Source of the DNA: Sphingomicrobium sediminis
GTDB taxonomy: Bacteria > Pseudomonadota > Alphaproteobacteria > Sphingomonadales > Sphingomonadaceae
DNA length: 64,000 bases
NCBI RefSeq assembly: GCF_023805295.1
Contig: NZ_JAMSHT010000001.1
Coordinates: 1,922,001 to 1,986,000, forward strand
Direction of reading: 5' to 3'
Shown here: positions 20,326 to 27,471 of the stretch, piece after piece
Numbering within the stretch: the first letter of the stretch is position 1
Layout of the letters: the number at the start of each line of letters is the position of its first letter
Notes under the pieces: model-generated
What the model saw: only the letters and a program-made list of their open reading frames with translations
Database searches by the model: none
Told to the model about the DNA's origin: nothing
Made by a program: the position numbers and the translations under genes

Positions 20326-20946
20326 CTAGCTATGGGCGAAAATGTCGACTTCGTCCCAACCGGCAAGGTCGAGCCGGGCACGGTCGGGAAGGAAATCGAA
20401 ACAGGCCTGCGCGAGTTCCGTGCGGCCTTCGCGGGCGAGGCGCTTGTCAAACTCTTCCTTGAGGCGATGCAGGAAGCGCACGTCGCTGGCGGCGTAGTCG
20501 CGCTGGGCATCGGACAGTTCCGGACCGCCCCAGTCGCTCGACTGCTGCTGCTTGGAAATGTCGGCGCTCAGCATCTCCTTCACCAGCTCCTTGAGGCCGT
20601 GGCGGTCAGTATAGGTCCGAACGAGGCGGCTGGCGGTGCGGGTGCAGTAGAGCGGCGCGGCCATGATGCCGAGATAATGCTGCATGATGGCGATGTCGAA
20701 GCGCGCGAAATGATAAAGCTTGAGGCGATTTGGGTCGCCGAGCAGCTTCTTGAGGTTGGGCGCGGCATAATCGCTGTCGGGGCCGAATCGGACGAGATGT
20801 TCGTCCTCGCCGCCGTCCGACAATTGCACGAGGCAGAGGCGATCGCGGTGCGGATGGAGGCCCATCGCCTCGGTATCGACCGCAATCGGGCCATCGGCGA
20901 ACGTCACGTCGTCCGGCAGGTCTTCTTCATGAAAATGTACGGCCAT
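20326..20946 (-). CDS. nrnC: NrnC-type RNase D family 3'-5' exoribonuclease
   Basis: This is a 206-residue DEDD exonuclease with the catalytic core only, lacking the HRDC domains of E. coli RNase D. The acidic residues are visible: DTEAMGL near 24 (Exo I), HFARFDIAIM near 80 (Exo II) and DYAASDVRFL near 155 (Exo III, Tyr form). This length matches alphaproteobacterial NrnC (nanoRNase C), which degrades very short RNA in place of Orn. It is the first gene of the nrnC-lptCAB-rpoN group. Assignment to NrnC rather than another RNase D is by size and lineage. Confidence 0.85.
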   Translation of the reverse strand: MAVHFHEEDLPDDVTFADGPIAVDTEAMGLHPHRDRLCLVQLSDGGEDEHLVRFGPDSDYAAPNLKKLLGDPNRLKLYHFARFDIAIMQHYLGIMAAPLYCTRTASRLVRTYTDRHGLKELVKEMLSADISKQQQSSDWGGPELSDAQRDYAASDVRFLHRLKEEFDKRLAREGRTELAQACFDFLPDRARLDLAGWDEVDIFAHS

Positions 20947-21179
20947 CTGCTTCCTTTACCCTGCAGGATGAATGTCTTGCGAGGCTTCTAGCGCCCGCCG
21001 TCACCATAGGCCAGAGGCCGAAATCGGGAGAATTCGGCAAGAAATATTAGTAGTGTAACATTTTTTGGTATAAAAGGCGGTCGAGGTGCGAGCCCAATTC
21101 GCGCCAGGGGGCCCATGCGACTCGCCCGGTTCGTACGGCCCTTTATGAATTTTACCGGGGTGAAAAAGTTTGGACGGGC
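20947..21179 (+). other. Divergent intergenic region and cold-shock leader
   Basis: This 233-base non-coding region lies between nrnC (minus) and the cold-shock gene (plus). AT-rich sequence around 21042-21075 includes TATAAA (21069-21074), a tentative -10 for the cold-shock gene, which would leave a leader of roughly 100 bases. Long leaders are usual for csp genes. No RNA family could be named by eye. Confidence 0.45.
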
Positions 21180-22019
21180 ATGGGTTACGATAGAGGGCGT
21201 AAAGGCGATCGCGGCGGACGCGGACGCGACAAGCGTGACGGCGGATTCTTCGGAGAAGACAATTACCAGGATCGCGGAAGCAGCTACGGCGGCGACCGTG
21301 GTGGTGGTGGCGGCTATCGCGGTGGCGGTGGCGGCGGCTACGGCGGTGACCGCGGCGGCGGAGGTGGCGGTGGCTACCAGGATCGTGGCGGCGGCTATGG
21401 CGGCGGCGGCGGTTACCAGGATCGCGGCGGCGGTGGCGGCGGCTATCGCGGCGGCGGTGGCGGCGGTGGCGGCTATCGTGGCGGCGGCGGTGGCGGCGGC
21501 GGGATGCCCCCCCAGGTCGTCGGCGAAGGCAAAGGCGTCGTCAAATTCTTCAATCCGCAAAAGGGTTTCGGCTTCATCGTCCGTGACGATGGCGGCGAAG
21601 ACGTCTTCGTCCATATCAGCGCGGTCGAGCAGGCCGGTCTCCAAGACCTGGCCGACGGCCAGCCGCTCGAATTCACGCTCGTGGATCGCGGCGGGCGCGT
21701 CTCGGCGACCAACCTCAAGATTGACGGCGAACCGATGGCCGTCGAGCGTGGCGGCGGTGCAGGCGCTGGTGGCAACACCCGCGAGCTGACCGGCGAAAGC
21801 TCGACCGGCACGGTCAAGTTCTTCAATGCCATGAAGGGCTTCGGCTTCATCCAGCGCGATGATGGCCAGCCCGATGCCTTCGTGCATATCAGCGCAGTCG
21901 AACGCGCCGGCCTAGCCTCGATCCACGAGGGCGACCGGTTCGAATTCGACCTCGAGGTCGACCGTCGCGGCAAATATGCTGCGGTGAACCTCAAGCCTGC
22001 GCCTGCGCAGGAAGGCTAA
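21180..22019 (+). CDS. Double cold-shock-domain protein with RGG/GYGG-rich N-terminus
   Basis: This is a 279-residue nucleic-acid-binding protein. Residues 1-108 are low-complexity Gly with Arg, Tyr, Asp and Gln (GYRGGGG, YQDRGGG), like RGG boxes of eukaryotic RNA-binding proteins. Two cold-shock domains follow. CSD1 (about 112-185) has VVKFFNPQKGFGFI and VFVHISAVE; CSD2 (about 205-275) has TVKFFNAMKGFGFI and AFVHISAVE. Both carry the aromatic RNP-type motifs needed for single-strand RNA/DNA binding. Alphaproteobacterial double-CSD proteins are common; this large RGG head is less usual. It probably acts as an RNA chaperone and might phase-separate, which is inference. It has its own leader. 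Confidence 0.9.
   Translation: MGYDRGRKGDRGGRGRDKRDGGFFGEDNYQDRGSSYGGDRGGGGGYRGGGGGGYGGDRGGGGGGGYQDRGGGYGGGGGYQDRGGGGGGYRGGGGGGGGYRGGGGGGGGMPPQVVGEGKGVVKFFNPQKGFGFIVRDDGGEDVFVHISAVEQAGLQDLADGQPLEFTLVDRGGRVSATNLKIDGEPMAVERGGGAGAGGNTRELTGESSTGTVKFFNAMKGFGFIQRDDGQPDAFVHISAVERAGLASIHEGDRFEFDLEVDRRGKYAAVNLKPAPAQEG
21292..21501 (+). repeat. Gly-coding GGCGGT/GGCGGC tandem repeat
   Basis: Imperfect GGCGGN repeats interrupted by TACCAGGATCG and GGCTATCG units encode the RGG/GYGG head of the cold-shock protein. They are purely coding, and prone to slippage and to sequencing or assembly error. Confidence 0.75.
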
Positions 22020-22024
22020 TTCGG

Positions 22025-22354
22025 ATGTGGGCGCTGGTTGCAGCCGGTCTGCTCGGCATGGCCGCGCAACCGGCGTCCAATTCGGGCCTCGAGCCCGGCA
22101 CGGCCGAGTTCGACCTGGCATGTTTTCACGCTGTTCCCTTTTTCATCGATGAAAATCCGCGGTTCCGGAACGACCTTGCCGTGGTCGTCGGATTCTATAC
22201 GGGGCGTATCGATGCGACCTGGGATATCCTGTCGCTCGATGCCGACTGGGAAGTCATGGCCAAACGGTTCGAGGACGGCGAACTGGATTACGATACGGTC
22301 GTGCCCGTGTGCGCGGCCTATATGAGCGTCAAAACCGAATCGATGGTCGAGTAG
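22025..22354 (+). CDS. Small secreted protein of unknown function
   Basis: This is a 109-residue protein that I do not recognise. Residues 1-15 look like a Sec signal (MWALVAAGLLGMAAQ). The mature part is acidic with two Cys (one in FDLACFHAV near 38, one in VPVCAAYMS near 98) that could form a disulfide. It starts six bases after the cold-shock gene stop with GAAGG upstream, so it is probably co-transcribed. Its end is two bases from the convergent DNA ligase gene. Confidence 0.65.
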   Translation: MWALVAAGLLGMAAQPASNSGLEPGTAEFDLACFHAVPFFIDENPRFRNDLAVVVGFYTGRIDATWDILSLDADWEVMAKRFEDGELDYDTVVPVCAAYMSVKTESMVE

Positions 22355-22355
22355 G

Positions 22356-23942
22356 CTATCCCGTCACCATCGCCTGCAGTGTTTCGATCCGGTCCGCCTC
22401 GTGCGCGGGCTTGTCTTTGCGGATGCGGCTGATCCTGGGGAAGCGCATCGCGAGCCCCGATTTGTGACGCTTGCTCAAATGGATCGAATCGAAAGCCACT
22501 TCGAGGACGAGTGACTTCTCCACTTCGCGCACCGGTCCGAATCGATTCAGCGTATTGCGCCGCACGAAGCGGTCGAGCCATTTCAATTCCTCGTCGGTGA
22601 ATCCGAAATAGGCCTTTCCGACCGGGAGCAGGCTGCCATCTTCGGCCCAGCAGCCGAACGTATAGTCCGAATAGATACTGGAGCGCTTGCCCGAGCCGCG
22701 CTGCGCATACATGAGCACGCAATCGGCATTGAGCGGATCGCGTTTCCATTTGTACCACAGGCCGACCTTGCGGCCGGGCACGTAGGGCGAATCCTTGCGC
22801 TTGAGCATCAGCCCTTCGACGCCCGTGTCGCGTGCTTCCTCGCGTAGTGCCTCGAGCTGGTCGAACGTGTCGGCCTCGACCAGTTGCGACAGGTCGAAGC
22901 GGTCGGTGTCGAGCCGTGGCATGAGCTGCTCCAGCCGCTCGCGGCGGACCTGCCACGCCATCGGTCGTACATCATCGCTGCCTTCGATCAGCACGTCGTA
23001 CAGCCGCACGAAGGCGGGCGCCTCGGCGAGCATCTTCTTGCTGACCGTCTTGCGACCGAGGCGCTGCTGGAGCGCGTTGAAGCTGCCGGCCTCGCCGCCC
23101 TGATGGTCGCCGCGCACGAGCAATTCGCCATCGACCACTCCGGCCATGTCGAAGGCTTCGCACACGTCGGGAAAGCTCTGTCCGATATCGTCGCCTGTGC
23201 GGCTGTAGAGGCGGGTCTCGCCGCCTGCGCGCACGAGCTGGACGCGGATGCCGTCCCATTTCCATTCGGCGGCATAGTCGGTGAGGTCGATCCGCTCCTC
23301 ATCCTCGAGCGGATGGGCAAGCATGAAGGGACGGAAGAGCGGGAGGCTGGAGAGGTCGGGCAGGTCGGCGCGTCCCTCGGCCCAGGCGAACAAGGTCTCG
23401 AATGGTGGCTCGAAGGCGTGCCAGACTTCTTCGACTTTCTCGACATCGCGTTCCCACGCCTCGGCCAGCGCAACCTTCGCGAGCCGCGCCGAAATACCGA
23501 CGCGCAGCGCGCCGGTCGCGATCTTGATCAGCGCATAGCGCCCCGACGGGTCGAGCCGGTCGAGCATGGCGGCGAGGAGTAAAGGCGCGTCGGTTTTCTT
23601 GGCGGACTGGAGAGTCTCGACCGCATCCTTGAGGCGGATGTCGTTGGCCGGCGCGTCGTCATAGTCGCGATCCTGATCCCATAGCAGCGCGATCGTCTCG
23701 GCGCTGTCGCCGACATAATCGCGGCTCATCTTGTATAAGACGGGGTCAATCTTCTCCTCCGCCATGGCTCGGATGGCGGCAGGTTTGACGTGCGGAATGT
23801 CCAGCGTGCCCGTCAGCGCGCCCAACGCATAGCCGCGATCGGGATCGGGCGTACTCTTGAGATAGTCGCCGATCCGCCGCAGCTTGGCGTTACGCGACCG
23901 CGTATAAGTGAGGTCGTCCAAGAGTTGGGAGAAAGCGCGCAT
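22356..23942 (-). CDS. ATP-dependent DNA ligase
   Basis: This 528-residue ligase has an N-terminal DNA-binding domain, an adenylation domain and an OB-fold. The adenylated Lys is in EWKWDGIR near residue 228; other ligase motifs are YSRTGDDIG, VDGELL and GLMLKRKDSPY. The C-terminus has SLVLEVAFDSIHLSKRHKSGLAMRFPRI. This type (cisplatin/LigB-like in automatic annotation) is accessory to the NAD-dependent LigA. In many proteobacteria it sits with an MBL-fold exonuclease and an Lhr-type helicase; neither is present here. dps lies upstream on the same strand, 38 bases away. Confidence 0.92.
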   Translation of the reverse strand: MRAFSQLLDDLTYTRSRNAKLRRIGDYLKSTPDPDRGYALGALTGTLDIPHVKPAAIRAMAEEKIDPVLYKMSRDYVGDSAETIALLWDQDRDYDDAPANDIRLKDAVETLQSAKKTDAPLLLAAMLDRLDPSGRYALIKIATGALRVGISARLAKVALAEAWERDVEKVEEVWHAFEPPFETLFAWAEGRADLPDLSSLPLFRPFMLAHPLEDEERIDLTDYAAEWKWDGIRVQLVRAGGETRLYSRTGDDIGQSFPDVCEAFDMAGVVDGELLVRGDHQGGEAGSFNALQQRLGRKTVSKKMLAEAPAFVRLYDVLIEGSDDVRPMAWQVRRERLEQLMPRLDTDRFDLSQLVEADTFDQLEALREEARDTGVEGLMLKRKDSPYVPGRKVGLWYKWKRDPLNADCVLMYAQRGSGKRSSIYSDYTFGCWAEDGSLLPVGKAYFGFTDEELKWLDRFVRRNTLNRFGPVREVEKSLVLEVAFDSIHLSKRHKSGLAMRFPRISRIRKDKPAHEADRIETLQAMVTG

Positions 23943-23980
23943 GGTGCCTCAACCTTCCATGCGCGCCTTTCGCTCCCGGC

Positions 23981-24478
23981 TTAGCCTTTTTGCGCGGCTT
24001 CGAAGAGGAACCAGGCGCGTTCTTCGGCTGCATCGATCCATTCGTCGACCAGCGCGCTGGTGGCATGGTCCTTGGCTTCGTCAGCGACGTCCTTGAGGCT
24101 GCGCAGCGTCTCGACCACGGCGAGATTGTCGTCGCGCAATTCCTTGAGCATGTCGGCGGCCGAGACGAAGTCGGCATCATTGTCGTCGAGCGTCTGGTGA
24201 CGCGAAATGTCGCCGATCGAGCGCAGGGTCGTGTTGCCGGTCTTGCGCACGCGTTCGGCGATCGCATCGGTGACGCCGAGAATGGCGGCCGCCTGCTCGT
24301 CGAACATCAGGTGATAGTCGCGAAAATGCGGGCCCGACACGTGCCAATGGAAATTCTTGGTCTTGAGATAGAGCGCATAGCTGTCGGCCAGCACGCGGTT
24401 CAGCCCAGTTGCCACATCCTCGATCTCGTTCGATTTGAGGTCGGTCGGGGTGGCCAGCTTGTCTACAACATCGTTCAT
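23981..24478 (-). CDS. dps: Dps family DNA-protection ferritin
   Basis: This is a 165-residue mini-ferritin that binds DNA and oxidises and stores iron in stationary phase or under stress. The ferroxidase site motifs are KTKNFHWHVSGPHFRDYHLMFDEQA (His and Asp/Glu ligands) and, further on, the LGVTDAIAERVRKTG helix. The open frame continues far upstream, but the real start is the ATG at 24478 preceded by GGAGGGAAAAG; the earlier codons belong to an antisense shadow. A weaker EcfG-like promoter lies about 34 bases upstream, consistent with stress control. It is transcribed toward the DNA ligase gene. Confidence 0.93.
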   Translation of the reverse strand: MNDVVDKLATPTDLKSNEIEDVATGLNRVLADSYALYLKTKNFHWHVSGPHFRDYHLMFDEQAAAILGVTDAIAERVRKTGNTTLRSIGDISRHQTLDDNDADFVSAADMLKELRDDNLAVVETLRSLKDVADEAKDHATSALVDEWIDAAEERAWFLFEAAQKG

Positions 24479-24511
24479 GTCTTTTCCCTCCAAAATTGGT
24501 TTCACCTCCTC

Positions 24512-24536
24512 AACGGACGAGGCAGCAGAGGGTTCG
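24512..24536 (-). promoter_or_regulatory. EcfG-like promoter for dps
   Basis: On the minus strand CGAAC (24536-24532) is followed after 16 bases by CGTT (24515-24512). It differs from the general-stress consensus only at the first base of the -35 (C for G). The transcript would start near 24507 and include the strong dps ribosome binding site. Confidence 0.45.
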
Positions 24537-24664
24537 ACGCAGATTTTCGATTGCTGTAATCGGGCGTACTGTTTGGCGAGGGATTTGCCGCAACATGTAG
24601 GGACGTTGTAGGCTGGCGACATCGAGTGCCGCGTATCGTGAAGCGATCGAGGGGGGCACGGGAA

Positions 24665-25765
24665 ATGGCCGAGGAAAACGGTCCAACCAAGGCAGGGTTC
24701 ATCACCCACCTGCACGCTTTCCGCGGGGTGGCCATCATCTTGATCGTCGGAGCCCATGCGCCGACCATGACGATCTGGGACCTGGGCATGCAGGGCCCGC
24801 TCGACCCCAATCTCGCTTTGGCCGCCGGCGTCGAGGTGATCGGGCACAATTCCACCCTGTTCTTTGCGTTCATCTCGGGCTTGCTGTTTTCGACCATCCT
24901 TGCGGGGCGGGGTTGGGGCCGGTTCTACAAGAGCAAGATCCTCAACGTCCTCTTTCCCTATGCGTTCTTCACGCTGCTGTTCACGCTCTTCCATTGGAAG
25001 TTCGGCCAGAGCCTCCAAGTCTTCTCCGGTGACGTCGGCGCCTATGCCCGCGAAGTCTGGGACAATCTCCTCACCGGCCAAGCCTCGTTCCAGTTCTGGT
25101 ACATTCCGGTGCTCGCCATCCTGTTCGTCCTGACCCCGATCACGGCCTGGACGATGCGGCAGCGATGGGCACCCTTCATTCTCGTCCCTTTGCTGGCCGC
25201 GCCATTGGTCCTGTCGCGCACCTTTCCCGACAATAGTGTCGAGAATGTCGTGGTCTTCCTCGCGCCCTATGCGTTCGGGGTCTGGCTCGGCCTCGATTAC
25301 GAGAAGCGCGTGCGTCACGTGGAGCGCCTGTTCTGGCCGTGCGTCGTGCTGGCCATCGTGGCGAGCATCGCCGCCTATATTCTGTTCTTCAATCACTATG
25401 GGCCGCTGCTGGTACGCGACGAGGATCCGGCCGGGCCGGTCAACTGGTACGAGACAGCGAGCTACGTCCAGAAAATGGCGCTGCTTTGCCTCGTCCTCTT
25501 GTGGCTTCGGGCGCACAGCGACTGGTTGCCGCGTTGGCTGGACCTGTTAGCCATCAACGCGTTCGCCATCTACTTCATGCACGCTTTCCTGCTCTTCAGC
25601 TTTTTCGAATGGGTGAATCTTTTTCTCGATGCGCAGCCGCCCGCCACGGTCCAGATTGCCGTCGGCCTGTTGGCATGGATCGGGGTGCTGGCGGTCTCGC
25701 TGGCCATCAGCGAGGGATTGCGGCGGCTATTGGGCCCGAGATCGAAGATGCTGATCGGGGCCTAA
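24665..25765 (+). CDS. Acyltransferase 3 family membrane protein
   Basis: This 366-residue protein with about ten membrane helices belongs to the acyltransferase-3 family, which O-acylates polysaccharides, lipids or other envelope molecules. The catalytic His is likely in the N-terminal LHAFRGVAIILIVGAHA. Further helices include TLFFAFISGLLFSTILAGRG and NVLFPYAFFTLLFTLF. The ATG at 24665 follows GAGGGGGGCACGGGAA; an in-frame GTG 39 bases upstream is less likely. No polysaccharide biosynthesis genes are nearby, so the acceptor is unknown. A terminator-like hairpin follows 56 bases after the stop. Confidence 0.85.
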   Translation: MAEENGPTKAGFITHLHAFRGVAIILIVGAHAPTMTIWDLGMQGPLDPNLALAAGVEVIGHNSTLFFAFISGLLFSTILAGRGWGRFYKSKILNVLFPYAFFTLLFTLFHWKFGQSLQVFSGDVGAYAREVWDNLLTGQASFQFWYIPVLAILFVLTPITAWTMRQRWAPFILVPLLAAPLVLSRTFPDNSVENVVVFLAPYAFGVWLGLDYEKRVRHVERLFWPCVVLAIVASIAAYILFFNHYGPLLVRDEDPAGPVNWYETASYVQKMALLCLVLLWLRAHSDWLPRWLDLLAINAFAIYFMHAFLLFSFFEWVNLFLDAQPPATVQIAVGLLAWIGVLAVSLAISEGLRRLLGPRSKMLIGA

Positions 25766-25821
25766 GCGCGGCGGATCACTTGACAAAAAGCCGATGCTGC
25801 GACAAAGAGCCGCTCGATCCG

Positions 25822-25858
25822 GGGCGGCCTCGATTGCCGCCCTTATTCTATTCATCTT
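25822..25858 (+). terminator. Rho-independent terminator or attenuator ahead of rpmG
   Basis: GGGCGGC (25822-25828) and GCCGCCC (25836-25842) form a perfect 7-base stem with a 7-base loop, followed by a T-rich tract (TTATTCTATTCATCTTTT). It ends only about 18 bases before the rpmG start. It can terminate the acyltransferase transcript, or act as an attenuator if rpmG is transcribed from further upstream (a TTGACA lies at 25780-25785). Confidence 0.7.
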
Positions 25859-25876
25859 TTGATTCGGGAATGACCC

Positions 25877-26044
25877 ATGGCCAAGCCGGCAACCGTCAAG
25901 ATCAAGCTCGTCAGCACCGCTGACACTGGTTTCTTCTACGTGACGAAGAAGAATCCGCGCAATATCACGGAAAAGATGACCTTCCGGAAGTATGATCCGG
26001 TTGCGCGCAAGCATGTCGAATTCAAGGAAGCCAAGATCAAGTAA
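25877..26044 (+). CDS. rpmG: 50S ribosomal protein L33
   Basis: This 55-residue ribosomal protein L33 begins [20 protein letters not shown], continues [21 protein letters not shown] and ends EAKIK. It is the non-zinc form: the CXXC pairs of zinc-binding L33 are absent. The gene is monocistronic between an upstream terminator-like hairpin and a convergent divK gene. It is short and easily missed by gene callers. Confidence 0.95.
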   Translation: MAKPATVKIKLVSTADTGFFYVTKKNPRNITEKMTFRKYDPVARKHVEFKEAKIK

Positions 26045-26054
26045 TTGATCTGGC

Positions 26055-26074
26055 GCGCCGCCAGGCTGCGGCGC
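26055..26074. terminator. Hairpin between convergent rpmG and divK-like gene
   Basis: GCGCCGC (26055-26061) pairs with GCGGCGC (26068-26074) around a 6-base loop, 11 bases after the rpmG stop. No strong T-tract follows on either strand, so it is a modest terminator candidate serving one or both genes. Confidence 0.4.
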
Positions 26075-26103
26075 CCTTCCTAGCGAATCGCGATTTCAAG
26101 CGA

Positions 26104-26553
26104 TCATGCAGCGGGGTCGATTTCGGCCCCGTTTTGCGTATCCGCGTCCGGCGTGACGTCGTCGGCGCCTTTTTCCGGGTCGACCGGGCCCGCTTCCAGC
26201 AACTTGTCCACGGTTTCGGCAAACCGCGCGACCGAAATGGGCTTGGAGACATAGGCCTGCGCACCGGCACTACGGATGCGTTCGTCGTCGCCCTCCCCGG
26301 CGTAAGCGGTCACCGCCATGATCGGGACGCGGCACAGCTCCTCGTCCGCGCGCAGACGGCGCATCAACTCCATGCCGTCAATATAGGGCAGTTGGATATC
26401 GGTGATGACAAGATCGGGGTGGAGGTCGCGCGCGACCGCCATTGCATCGCGGCTGTCGCTGACGCCGCGCGTCTCGTGGCCGTGCGCAGTGAGGAGGTCG
26501 CAGAACAGCTTGATGTTCAGCGCATTGTCCTCGACAACCATGATCTTGGCCAC
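26104..26553 (-). CDS. divK: DivK-like single-domain response regulator
   Basis: This is a 149-residue receiver-only protein. The phospho-acceptor Asp is in LVITDIQLPYIDG (about residue 54), the acidic pocket is in VVEDN, and the C-terminal Lys is in SKPIS. The sequence NALNIKLFCDLLTAHGHET and the AYVSKPISVARF end resemble DivK, the cell-cycle regulator that controls PleC/DivJ and CckA in alphaproteobacteria. A Glu/Asp-rich tail of about 30 residues is extra. The start is GTG at 26553 after GGGGGAAG. A divergent DUF3572 gene lies next to it, a pairing commonly seen in this class. Confidence 0.85.
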   Translation of the reverse strand: MAKIMVVEDNALNIKLFCDLLTAHGHETRGVSDSRDAMAVARDLHPDLVITDIQLPYIDGMELMRRLRADEELCRVPIMAVTAYAGEGDDERIRSAGAQAYVSKPISVARFAETVDKLLEAGPVDPEKGADDVTPDADTQNGAEIDPAA

Positions 26554-26596
26554 GTCTTCCCCCTGGAAGCGACTTCACTTGGACCGGCAATAGGCG

Positions 26597-26863
26597 ATGA
26601 CGTCAGAAAATCCAAACGATCCGCACATTTTGGCGCTTCAGGCGCTGGCCGTGACGTTGGGCGAGCAGAAACGGGCTGATCGGCTATTGGCGACAACCGG
26701 GCTCGATCCCGACGACTTGCGGCACCGCGCGAGCGCGCCCGAAGTGCTGTCGGCAACCCTCGCGTTTCTCGAGGCCCACGAGCCCGATCTCGTCGACGTG
26801 GCGGGTGAATTGGGCGTCAAACCGGAACAATTGGTCGCCGCCCACGCTGCCCTCGAGAGATGA
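26597..26863 (+). CDS. DUF3572 family protein
   Basis: This 88-residue soluble helical protein matches DUF3572, a family of unknown function confined largely to alphaproteobacteria. The sequence runs from HILALQALAVTLGEQKRADRLLATTGL to DLVDVAGELGVKPEQLVAAH. It is divergent from the divK-like gene (43-base gap). Its stop overlaps the next gene's start as ATGA, so it is coupled to the HAD gene. A link to cell-cycle control is only by neighbourhood. Confidence 0.85.
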   Translation: MTSENPNDPHILALQALAVTLGEQKRADRLLATTGLDPDDLRHRASAPEVLSATLAFLEAHEPDLVDVAGELGVKPEQLVAAHAALER

Positions 26864-27471
26864 CCAAACCCCTTCTGATCTGCGACTGCGACGAAGTGCT
26901 GCTGCACATGGTCAGCCATTTCCAGGACTGGCTGTCGGCCGACCAGTCGATCCATTTCGACTTCGAGAGCGGCAAGTTCGCCGATGCGCTCATCCGCAAG
27001 GATGGCAGCGTCGTGCCCGAGGCGGAGGTCTGGCCGCTCCTGGAAACCTTTTTCCGCCACGAAATGCATCGCCAGACGCTCGTCCCCGGCGCGCGAGAAG
27101 CGCTCAAGGAGCTGGAGCGGCATGGCGAGATCGTCATCCTCACCAATATCGGTGACGAGGCACACGGCTTTCGCGTCGACCAGCTTGCCAATCTCGGGCT
27201 CCACCATGACGTCGTCACCAATCGTGGCGGGAAGGGGCGTCCGGTACGCGCCTTGCTCGAGAAGCACGTGCCGAGCCATGCCGTCTTCGTCGACGACCTC
27301 GAAGTCCAACACAGCTCGGTCGCCAAGCATGCGCCCGAGGTCAAACGCCTCCACATGGTCGCCGAACCGCGACTGGCCCCTGTCATCCCGCCCGCCGACA
27401 AAGCGCATGCACGGATCGACGATTGGGAGACCGCGACCGGCTGGATCCTCGAACAATGGGAAATCTCATGA
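26860..27471 (+). CDS. HAD superfamily phosphatase
   Basis: This is a 203-residue haloacid dehalogenase-like hydrolase. Motif I is CDCDEVLLH (nucleophile and acid Asp near residues 8 and 10), motif II is ILTNIGDE (Thr near 98), the motif III Lys is in NRGGKGRPV and motif IV is FVDDLEVQ. All catalytic residues are therefore present. The substrate is unknown. It overlaps DUF3572 upstream and the SDR gene downstream, each as ATGA, in one transcription unit. Confidence 0.85.
   Translation: MTKPLLICDCDEVLLHMVSHFQDWLSADQSIHFDFESGKFADALIRKDGSVVPEAEVWPLLETFFRHEMHRQTLVPGAREALKELERHGEIVILTNIGDEAHGFRVDQLANLGLHHDVVTNRGGKGRPVRALLEKHVPSHAVFVDDLEVQHSSVAKHAPEVKRLHMVAEPRLAPVIPPADKAHARIDDWETATGWILEQWEIS

Noticed and set aside
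21292..21501. CRISPR-like or minisatellite array
   Set aside because: The periodicity encodes Gly-rich protein in frame and has no unique spacers.
24479..25516. N-terminal extension of dps (open frame to 25516)
   Set aside because: It is antisense to the acyltransferase; the ferritin domain starts just after the ATG at 24478 with a strong ribosome binding site.
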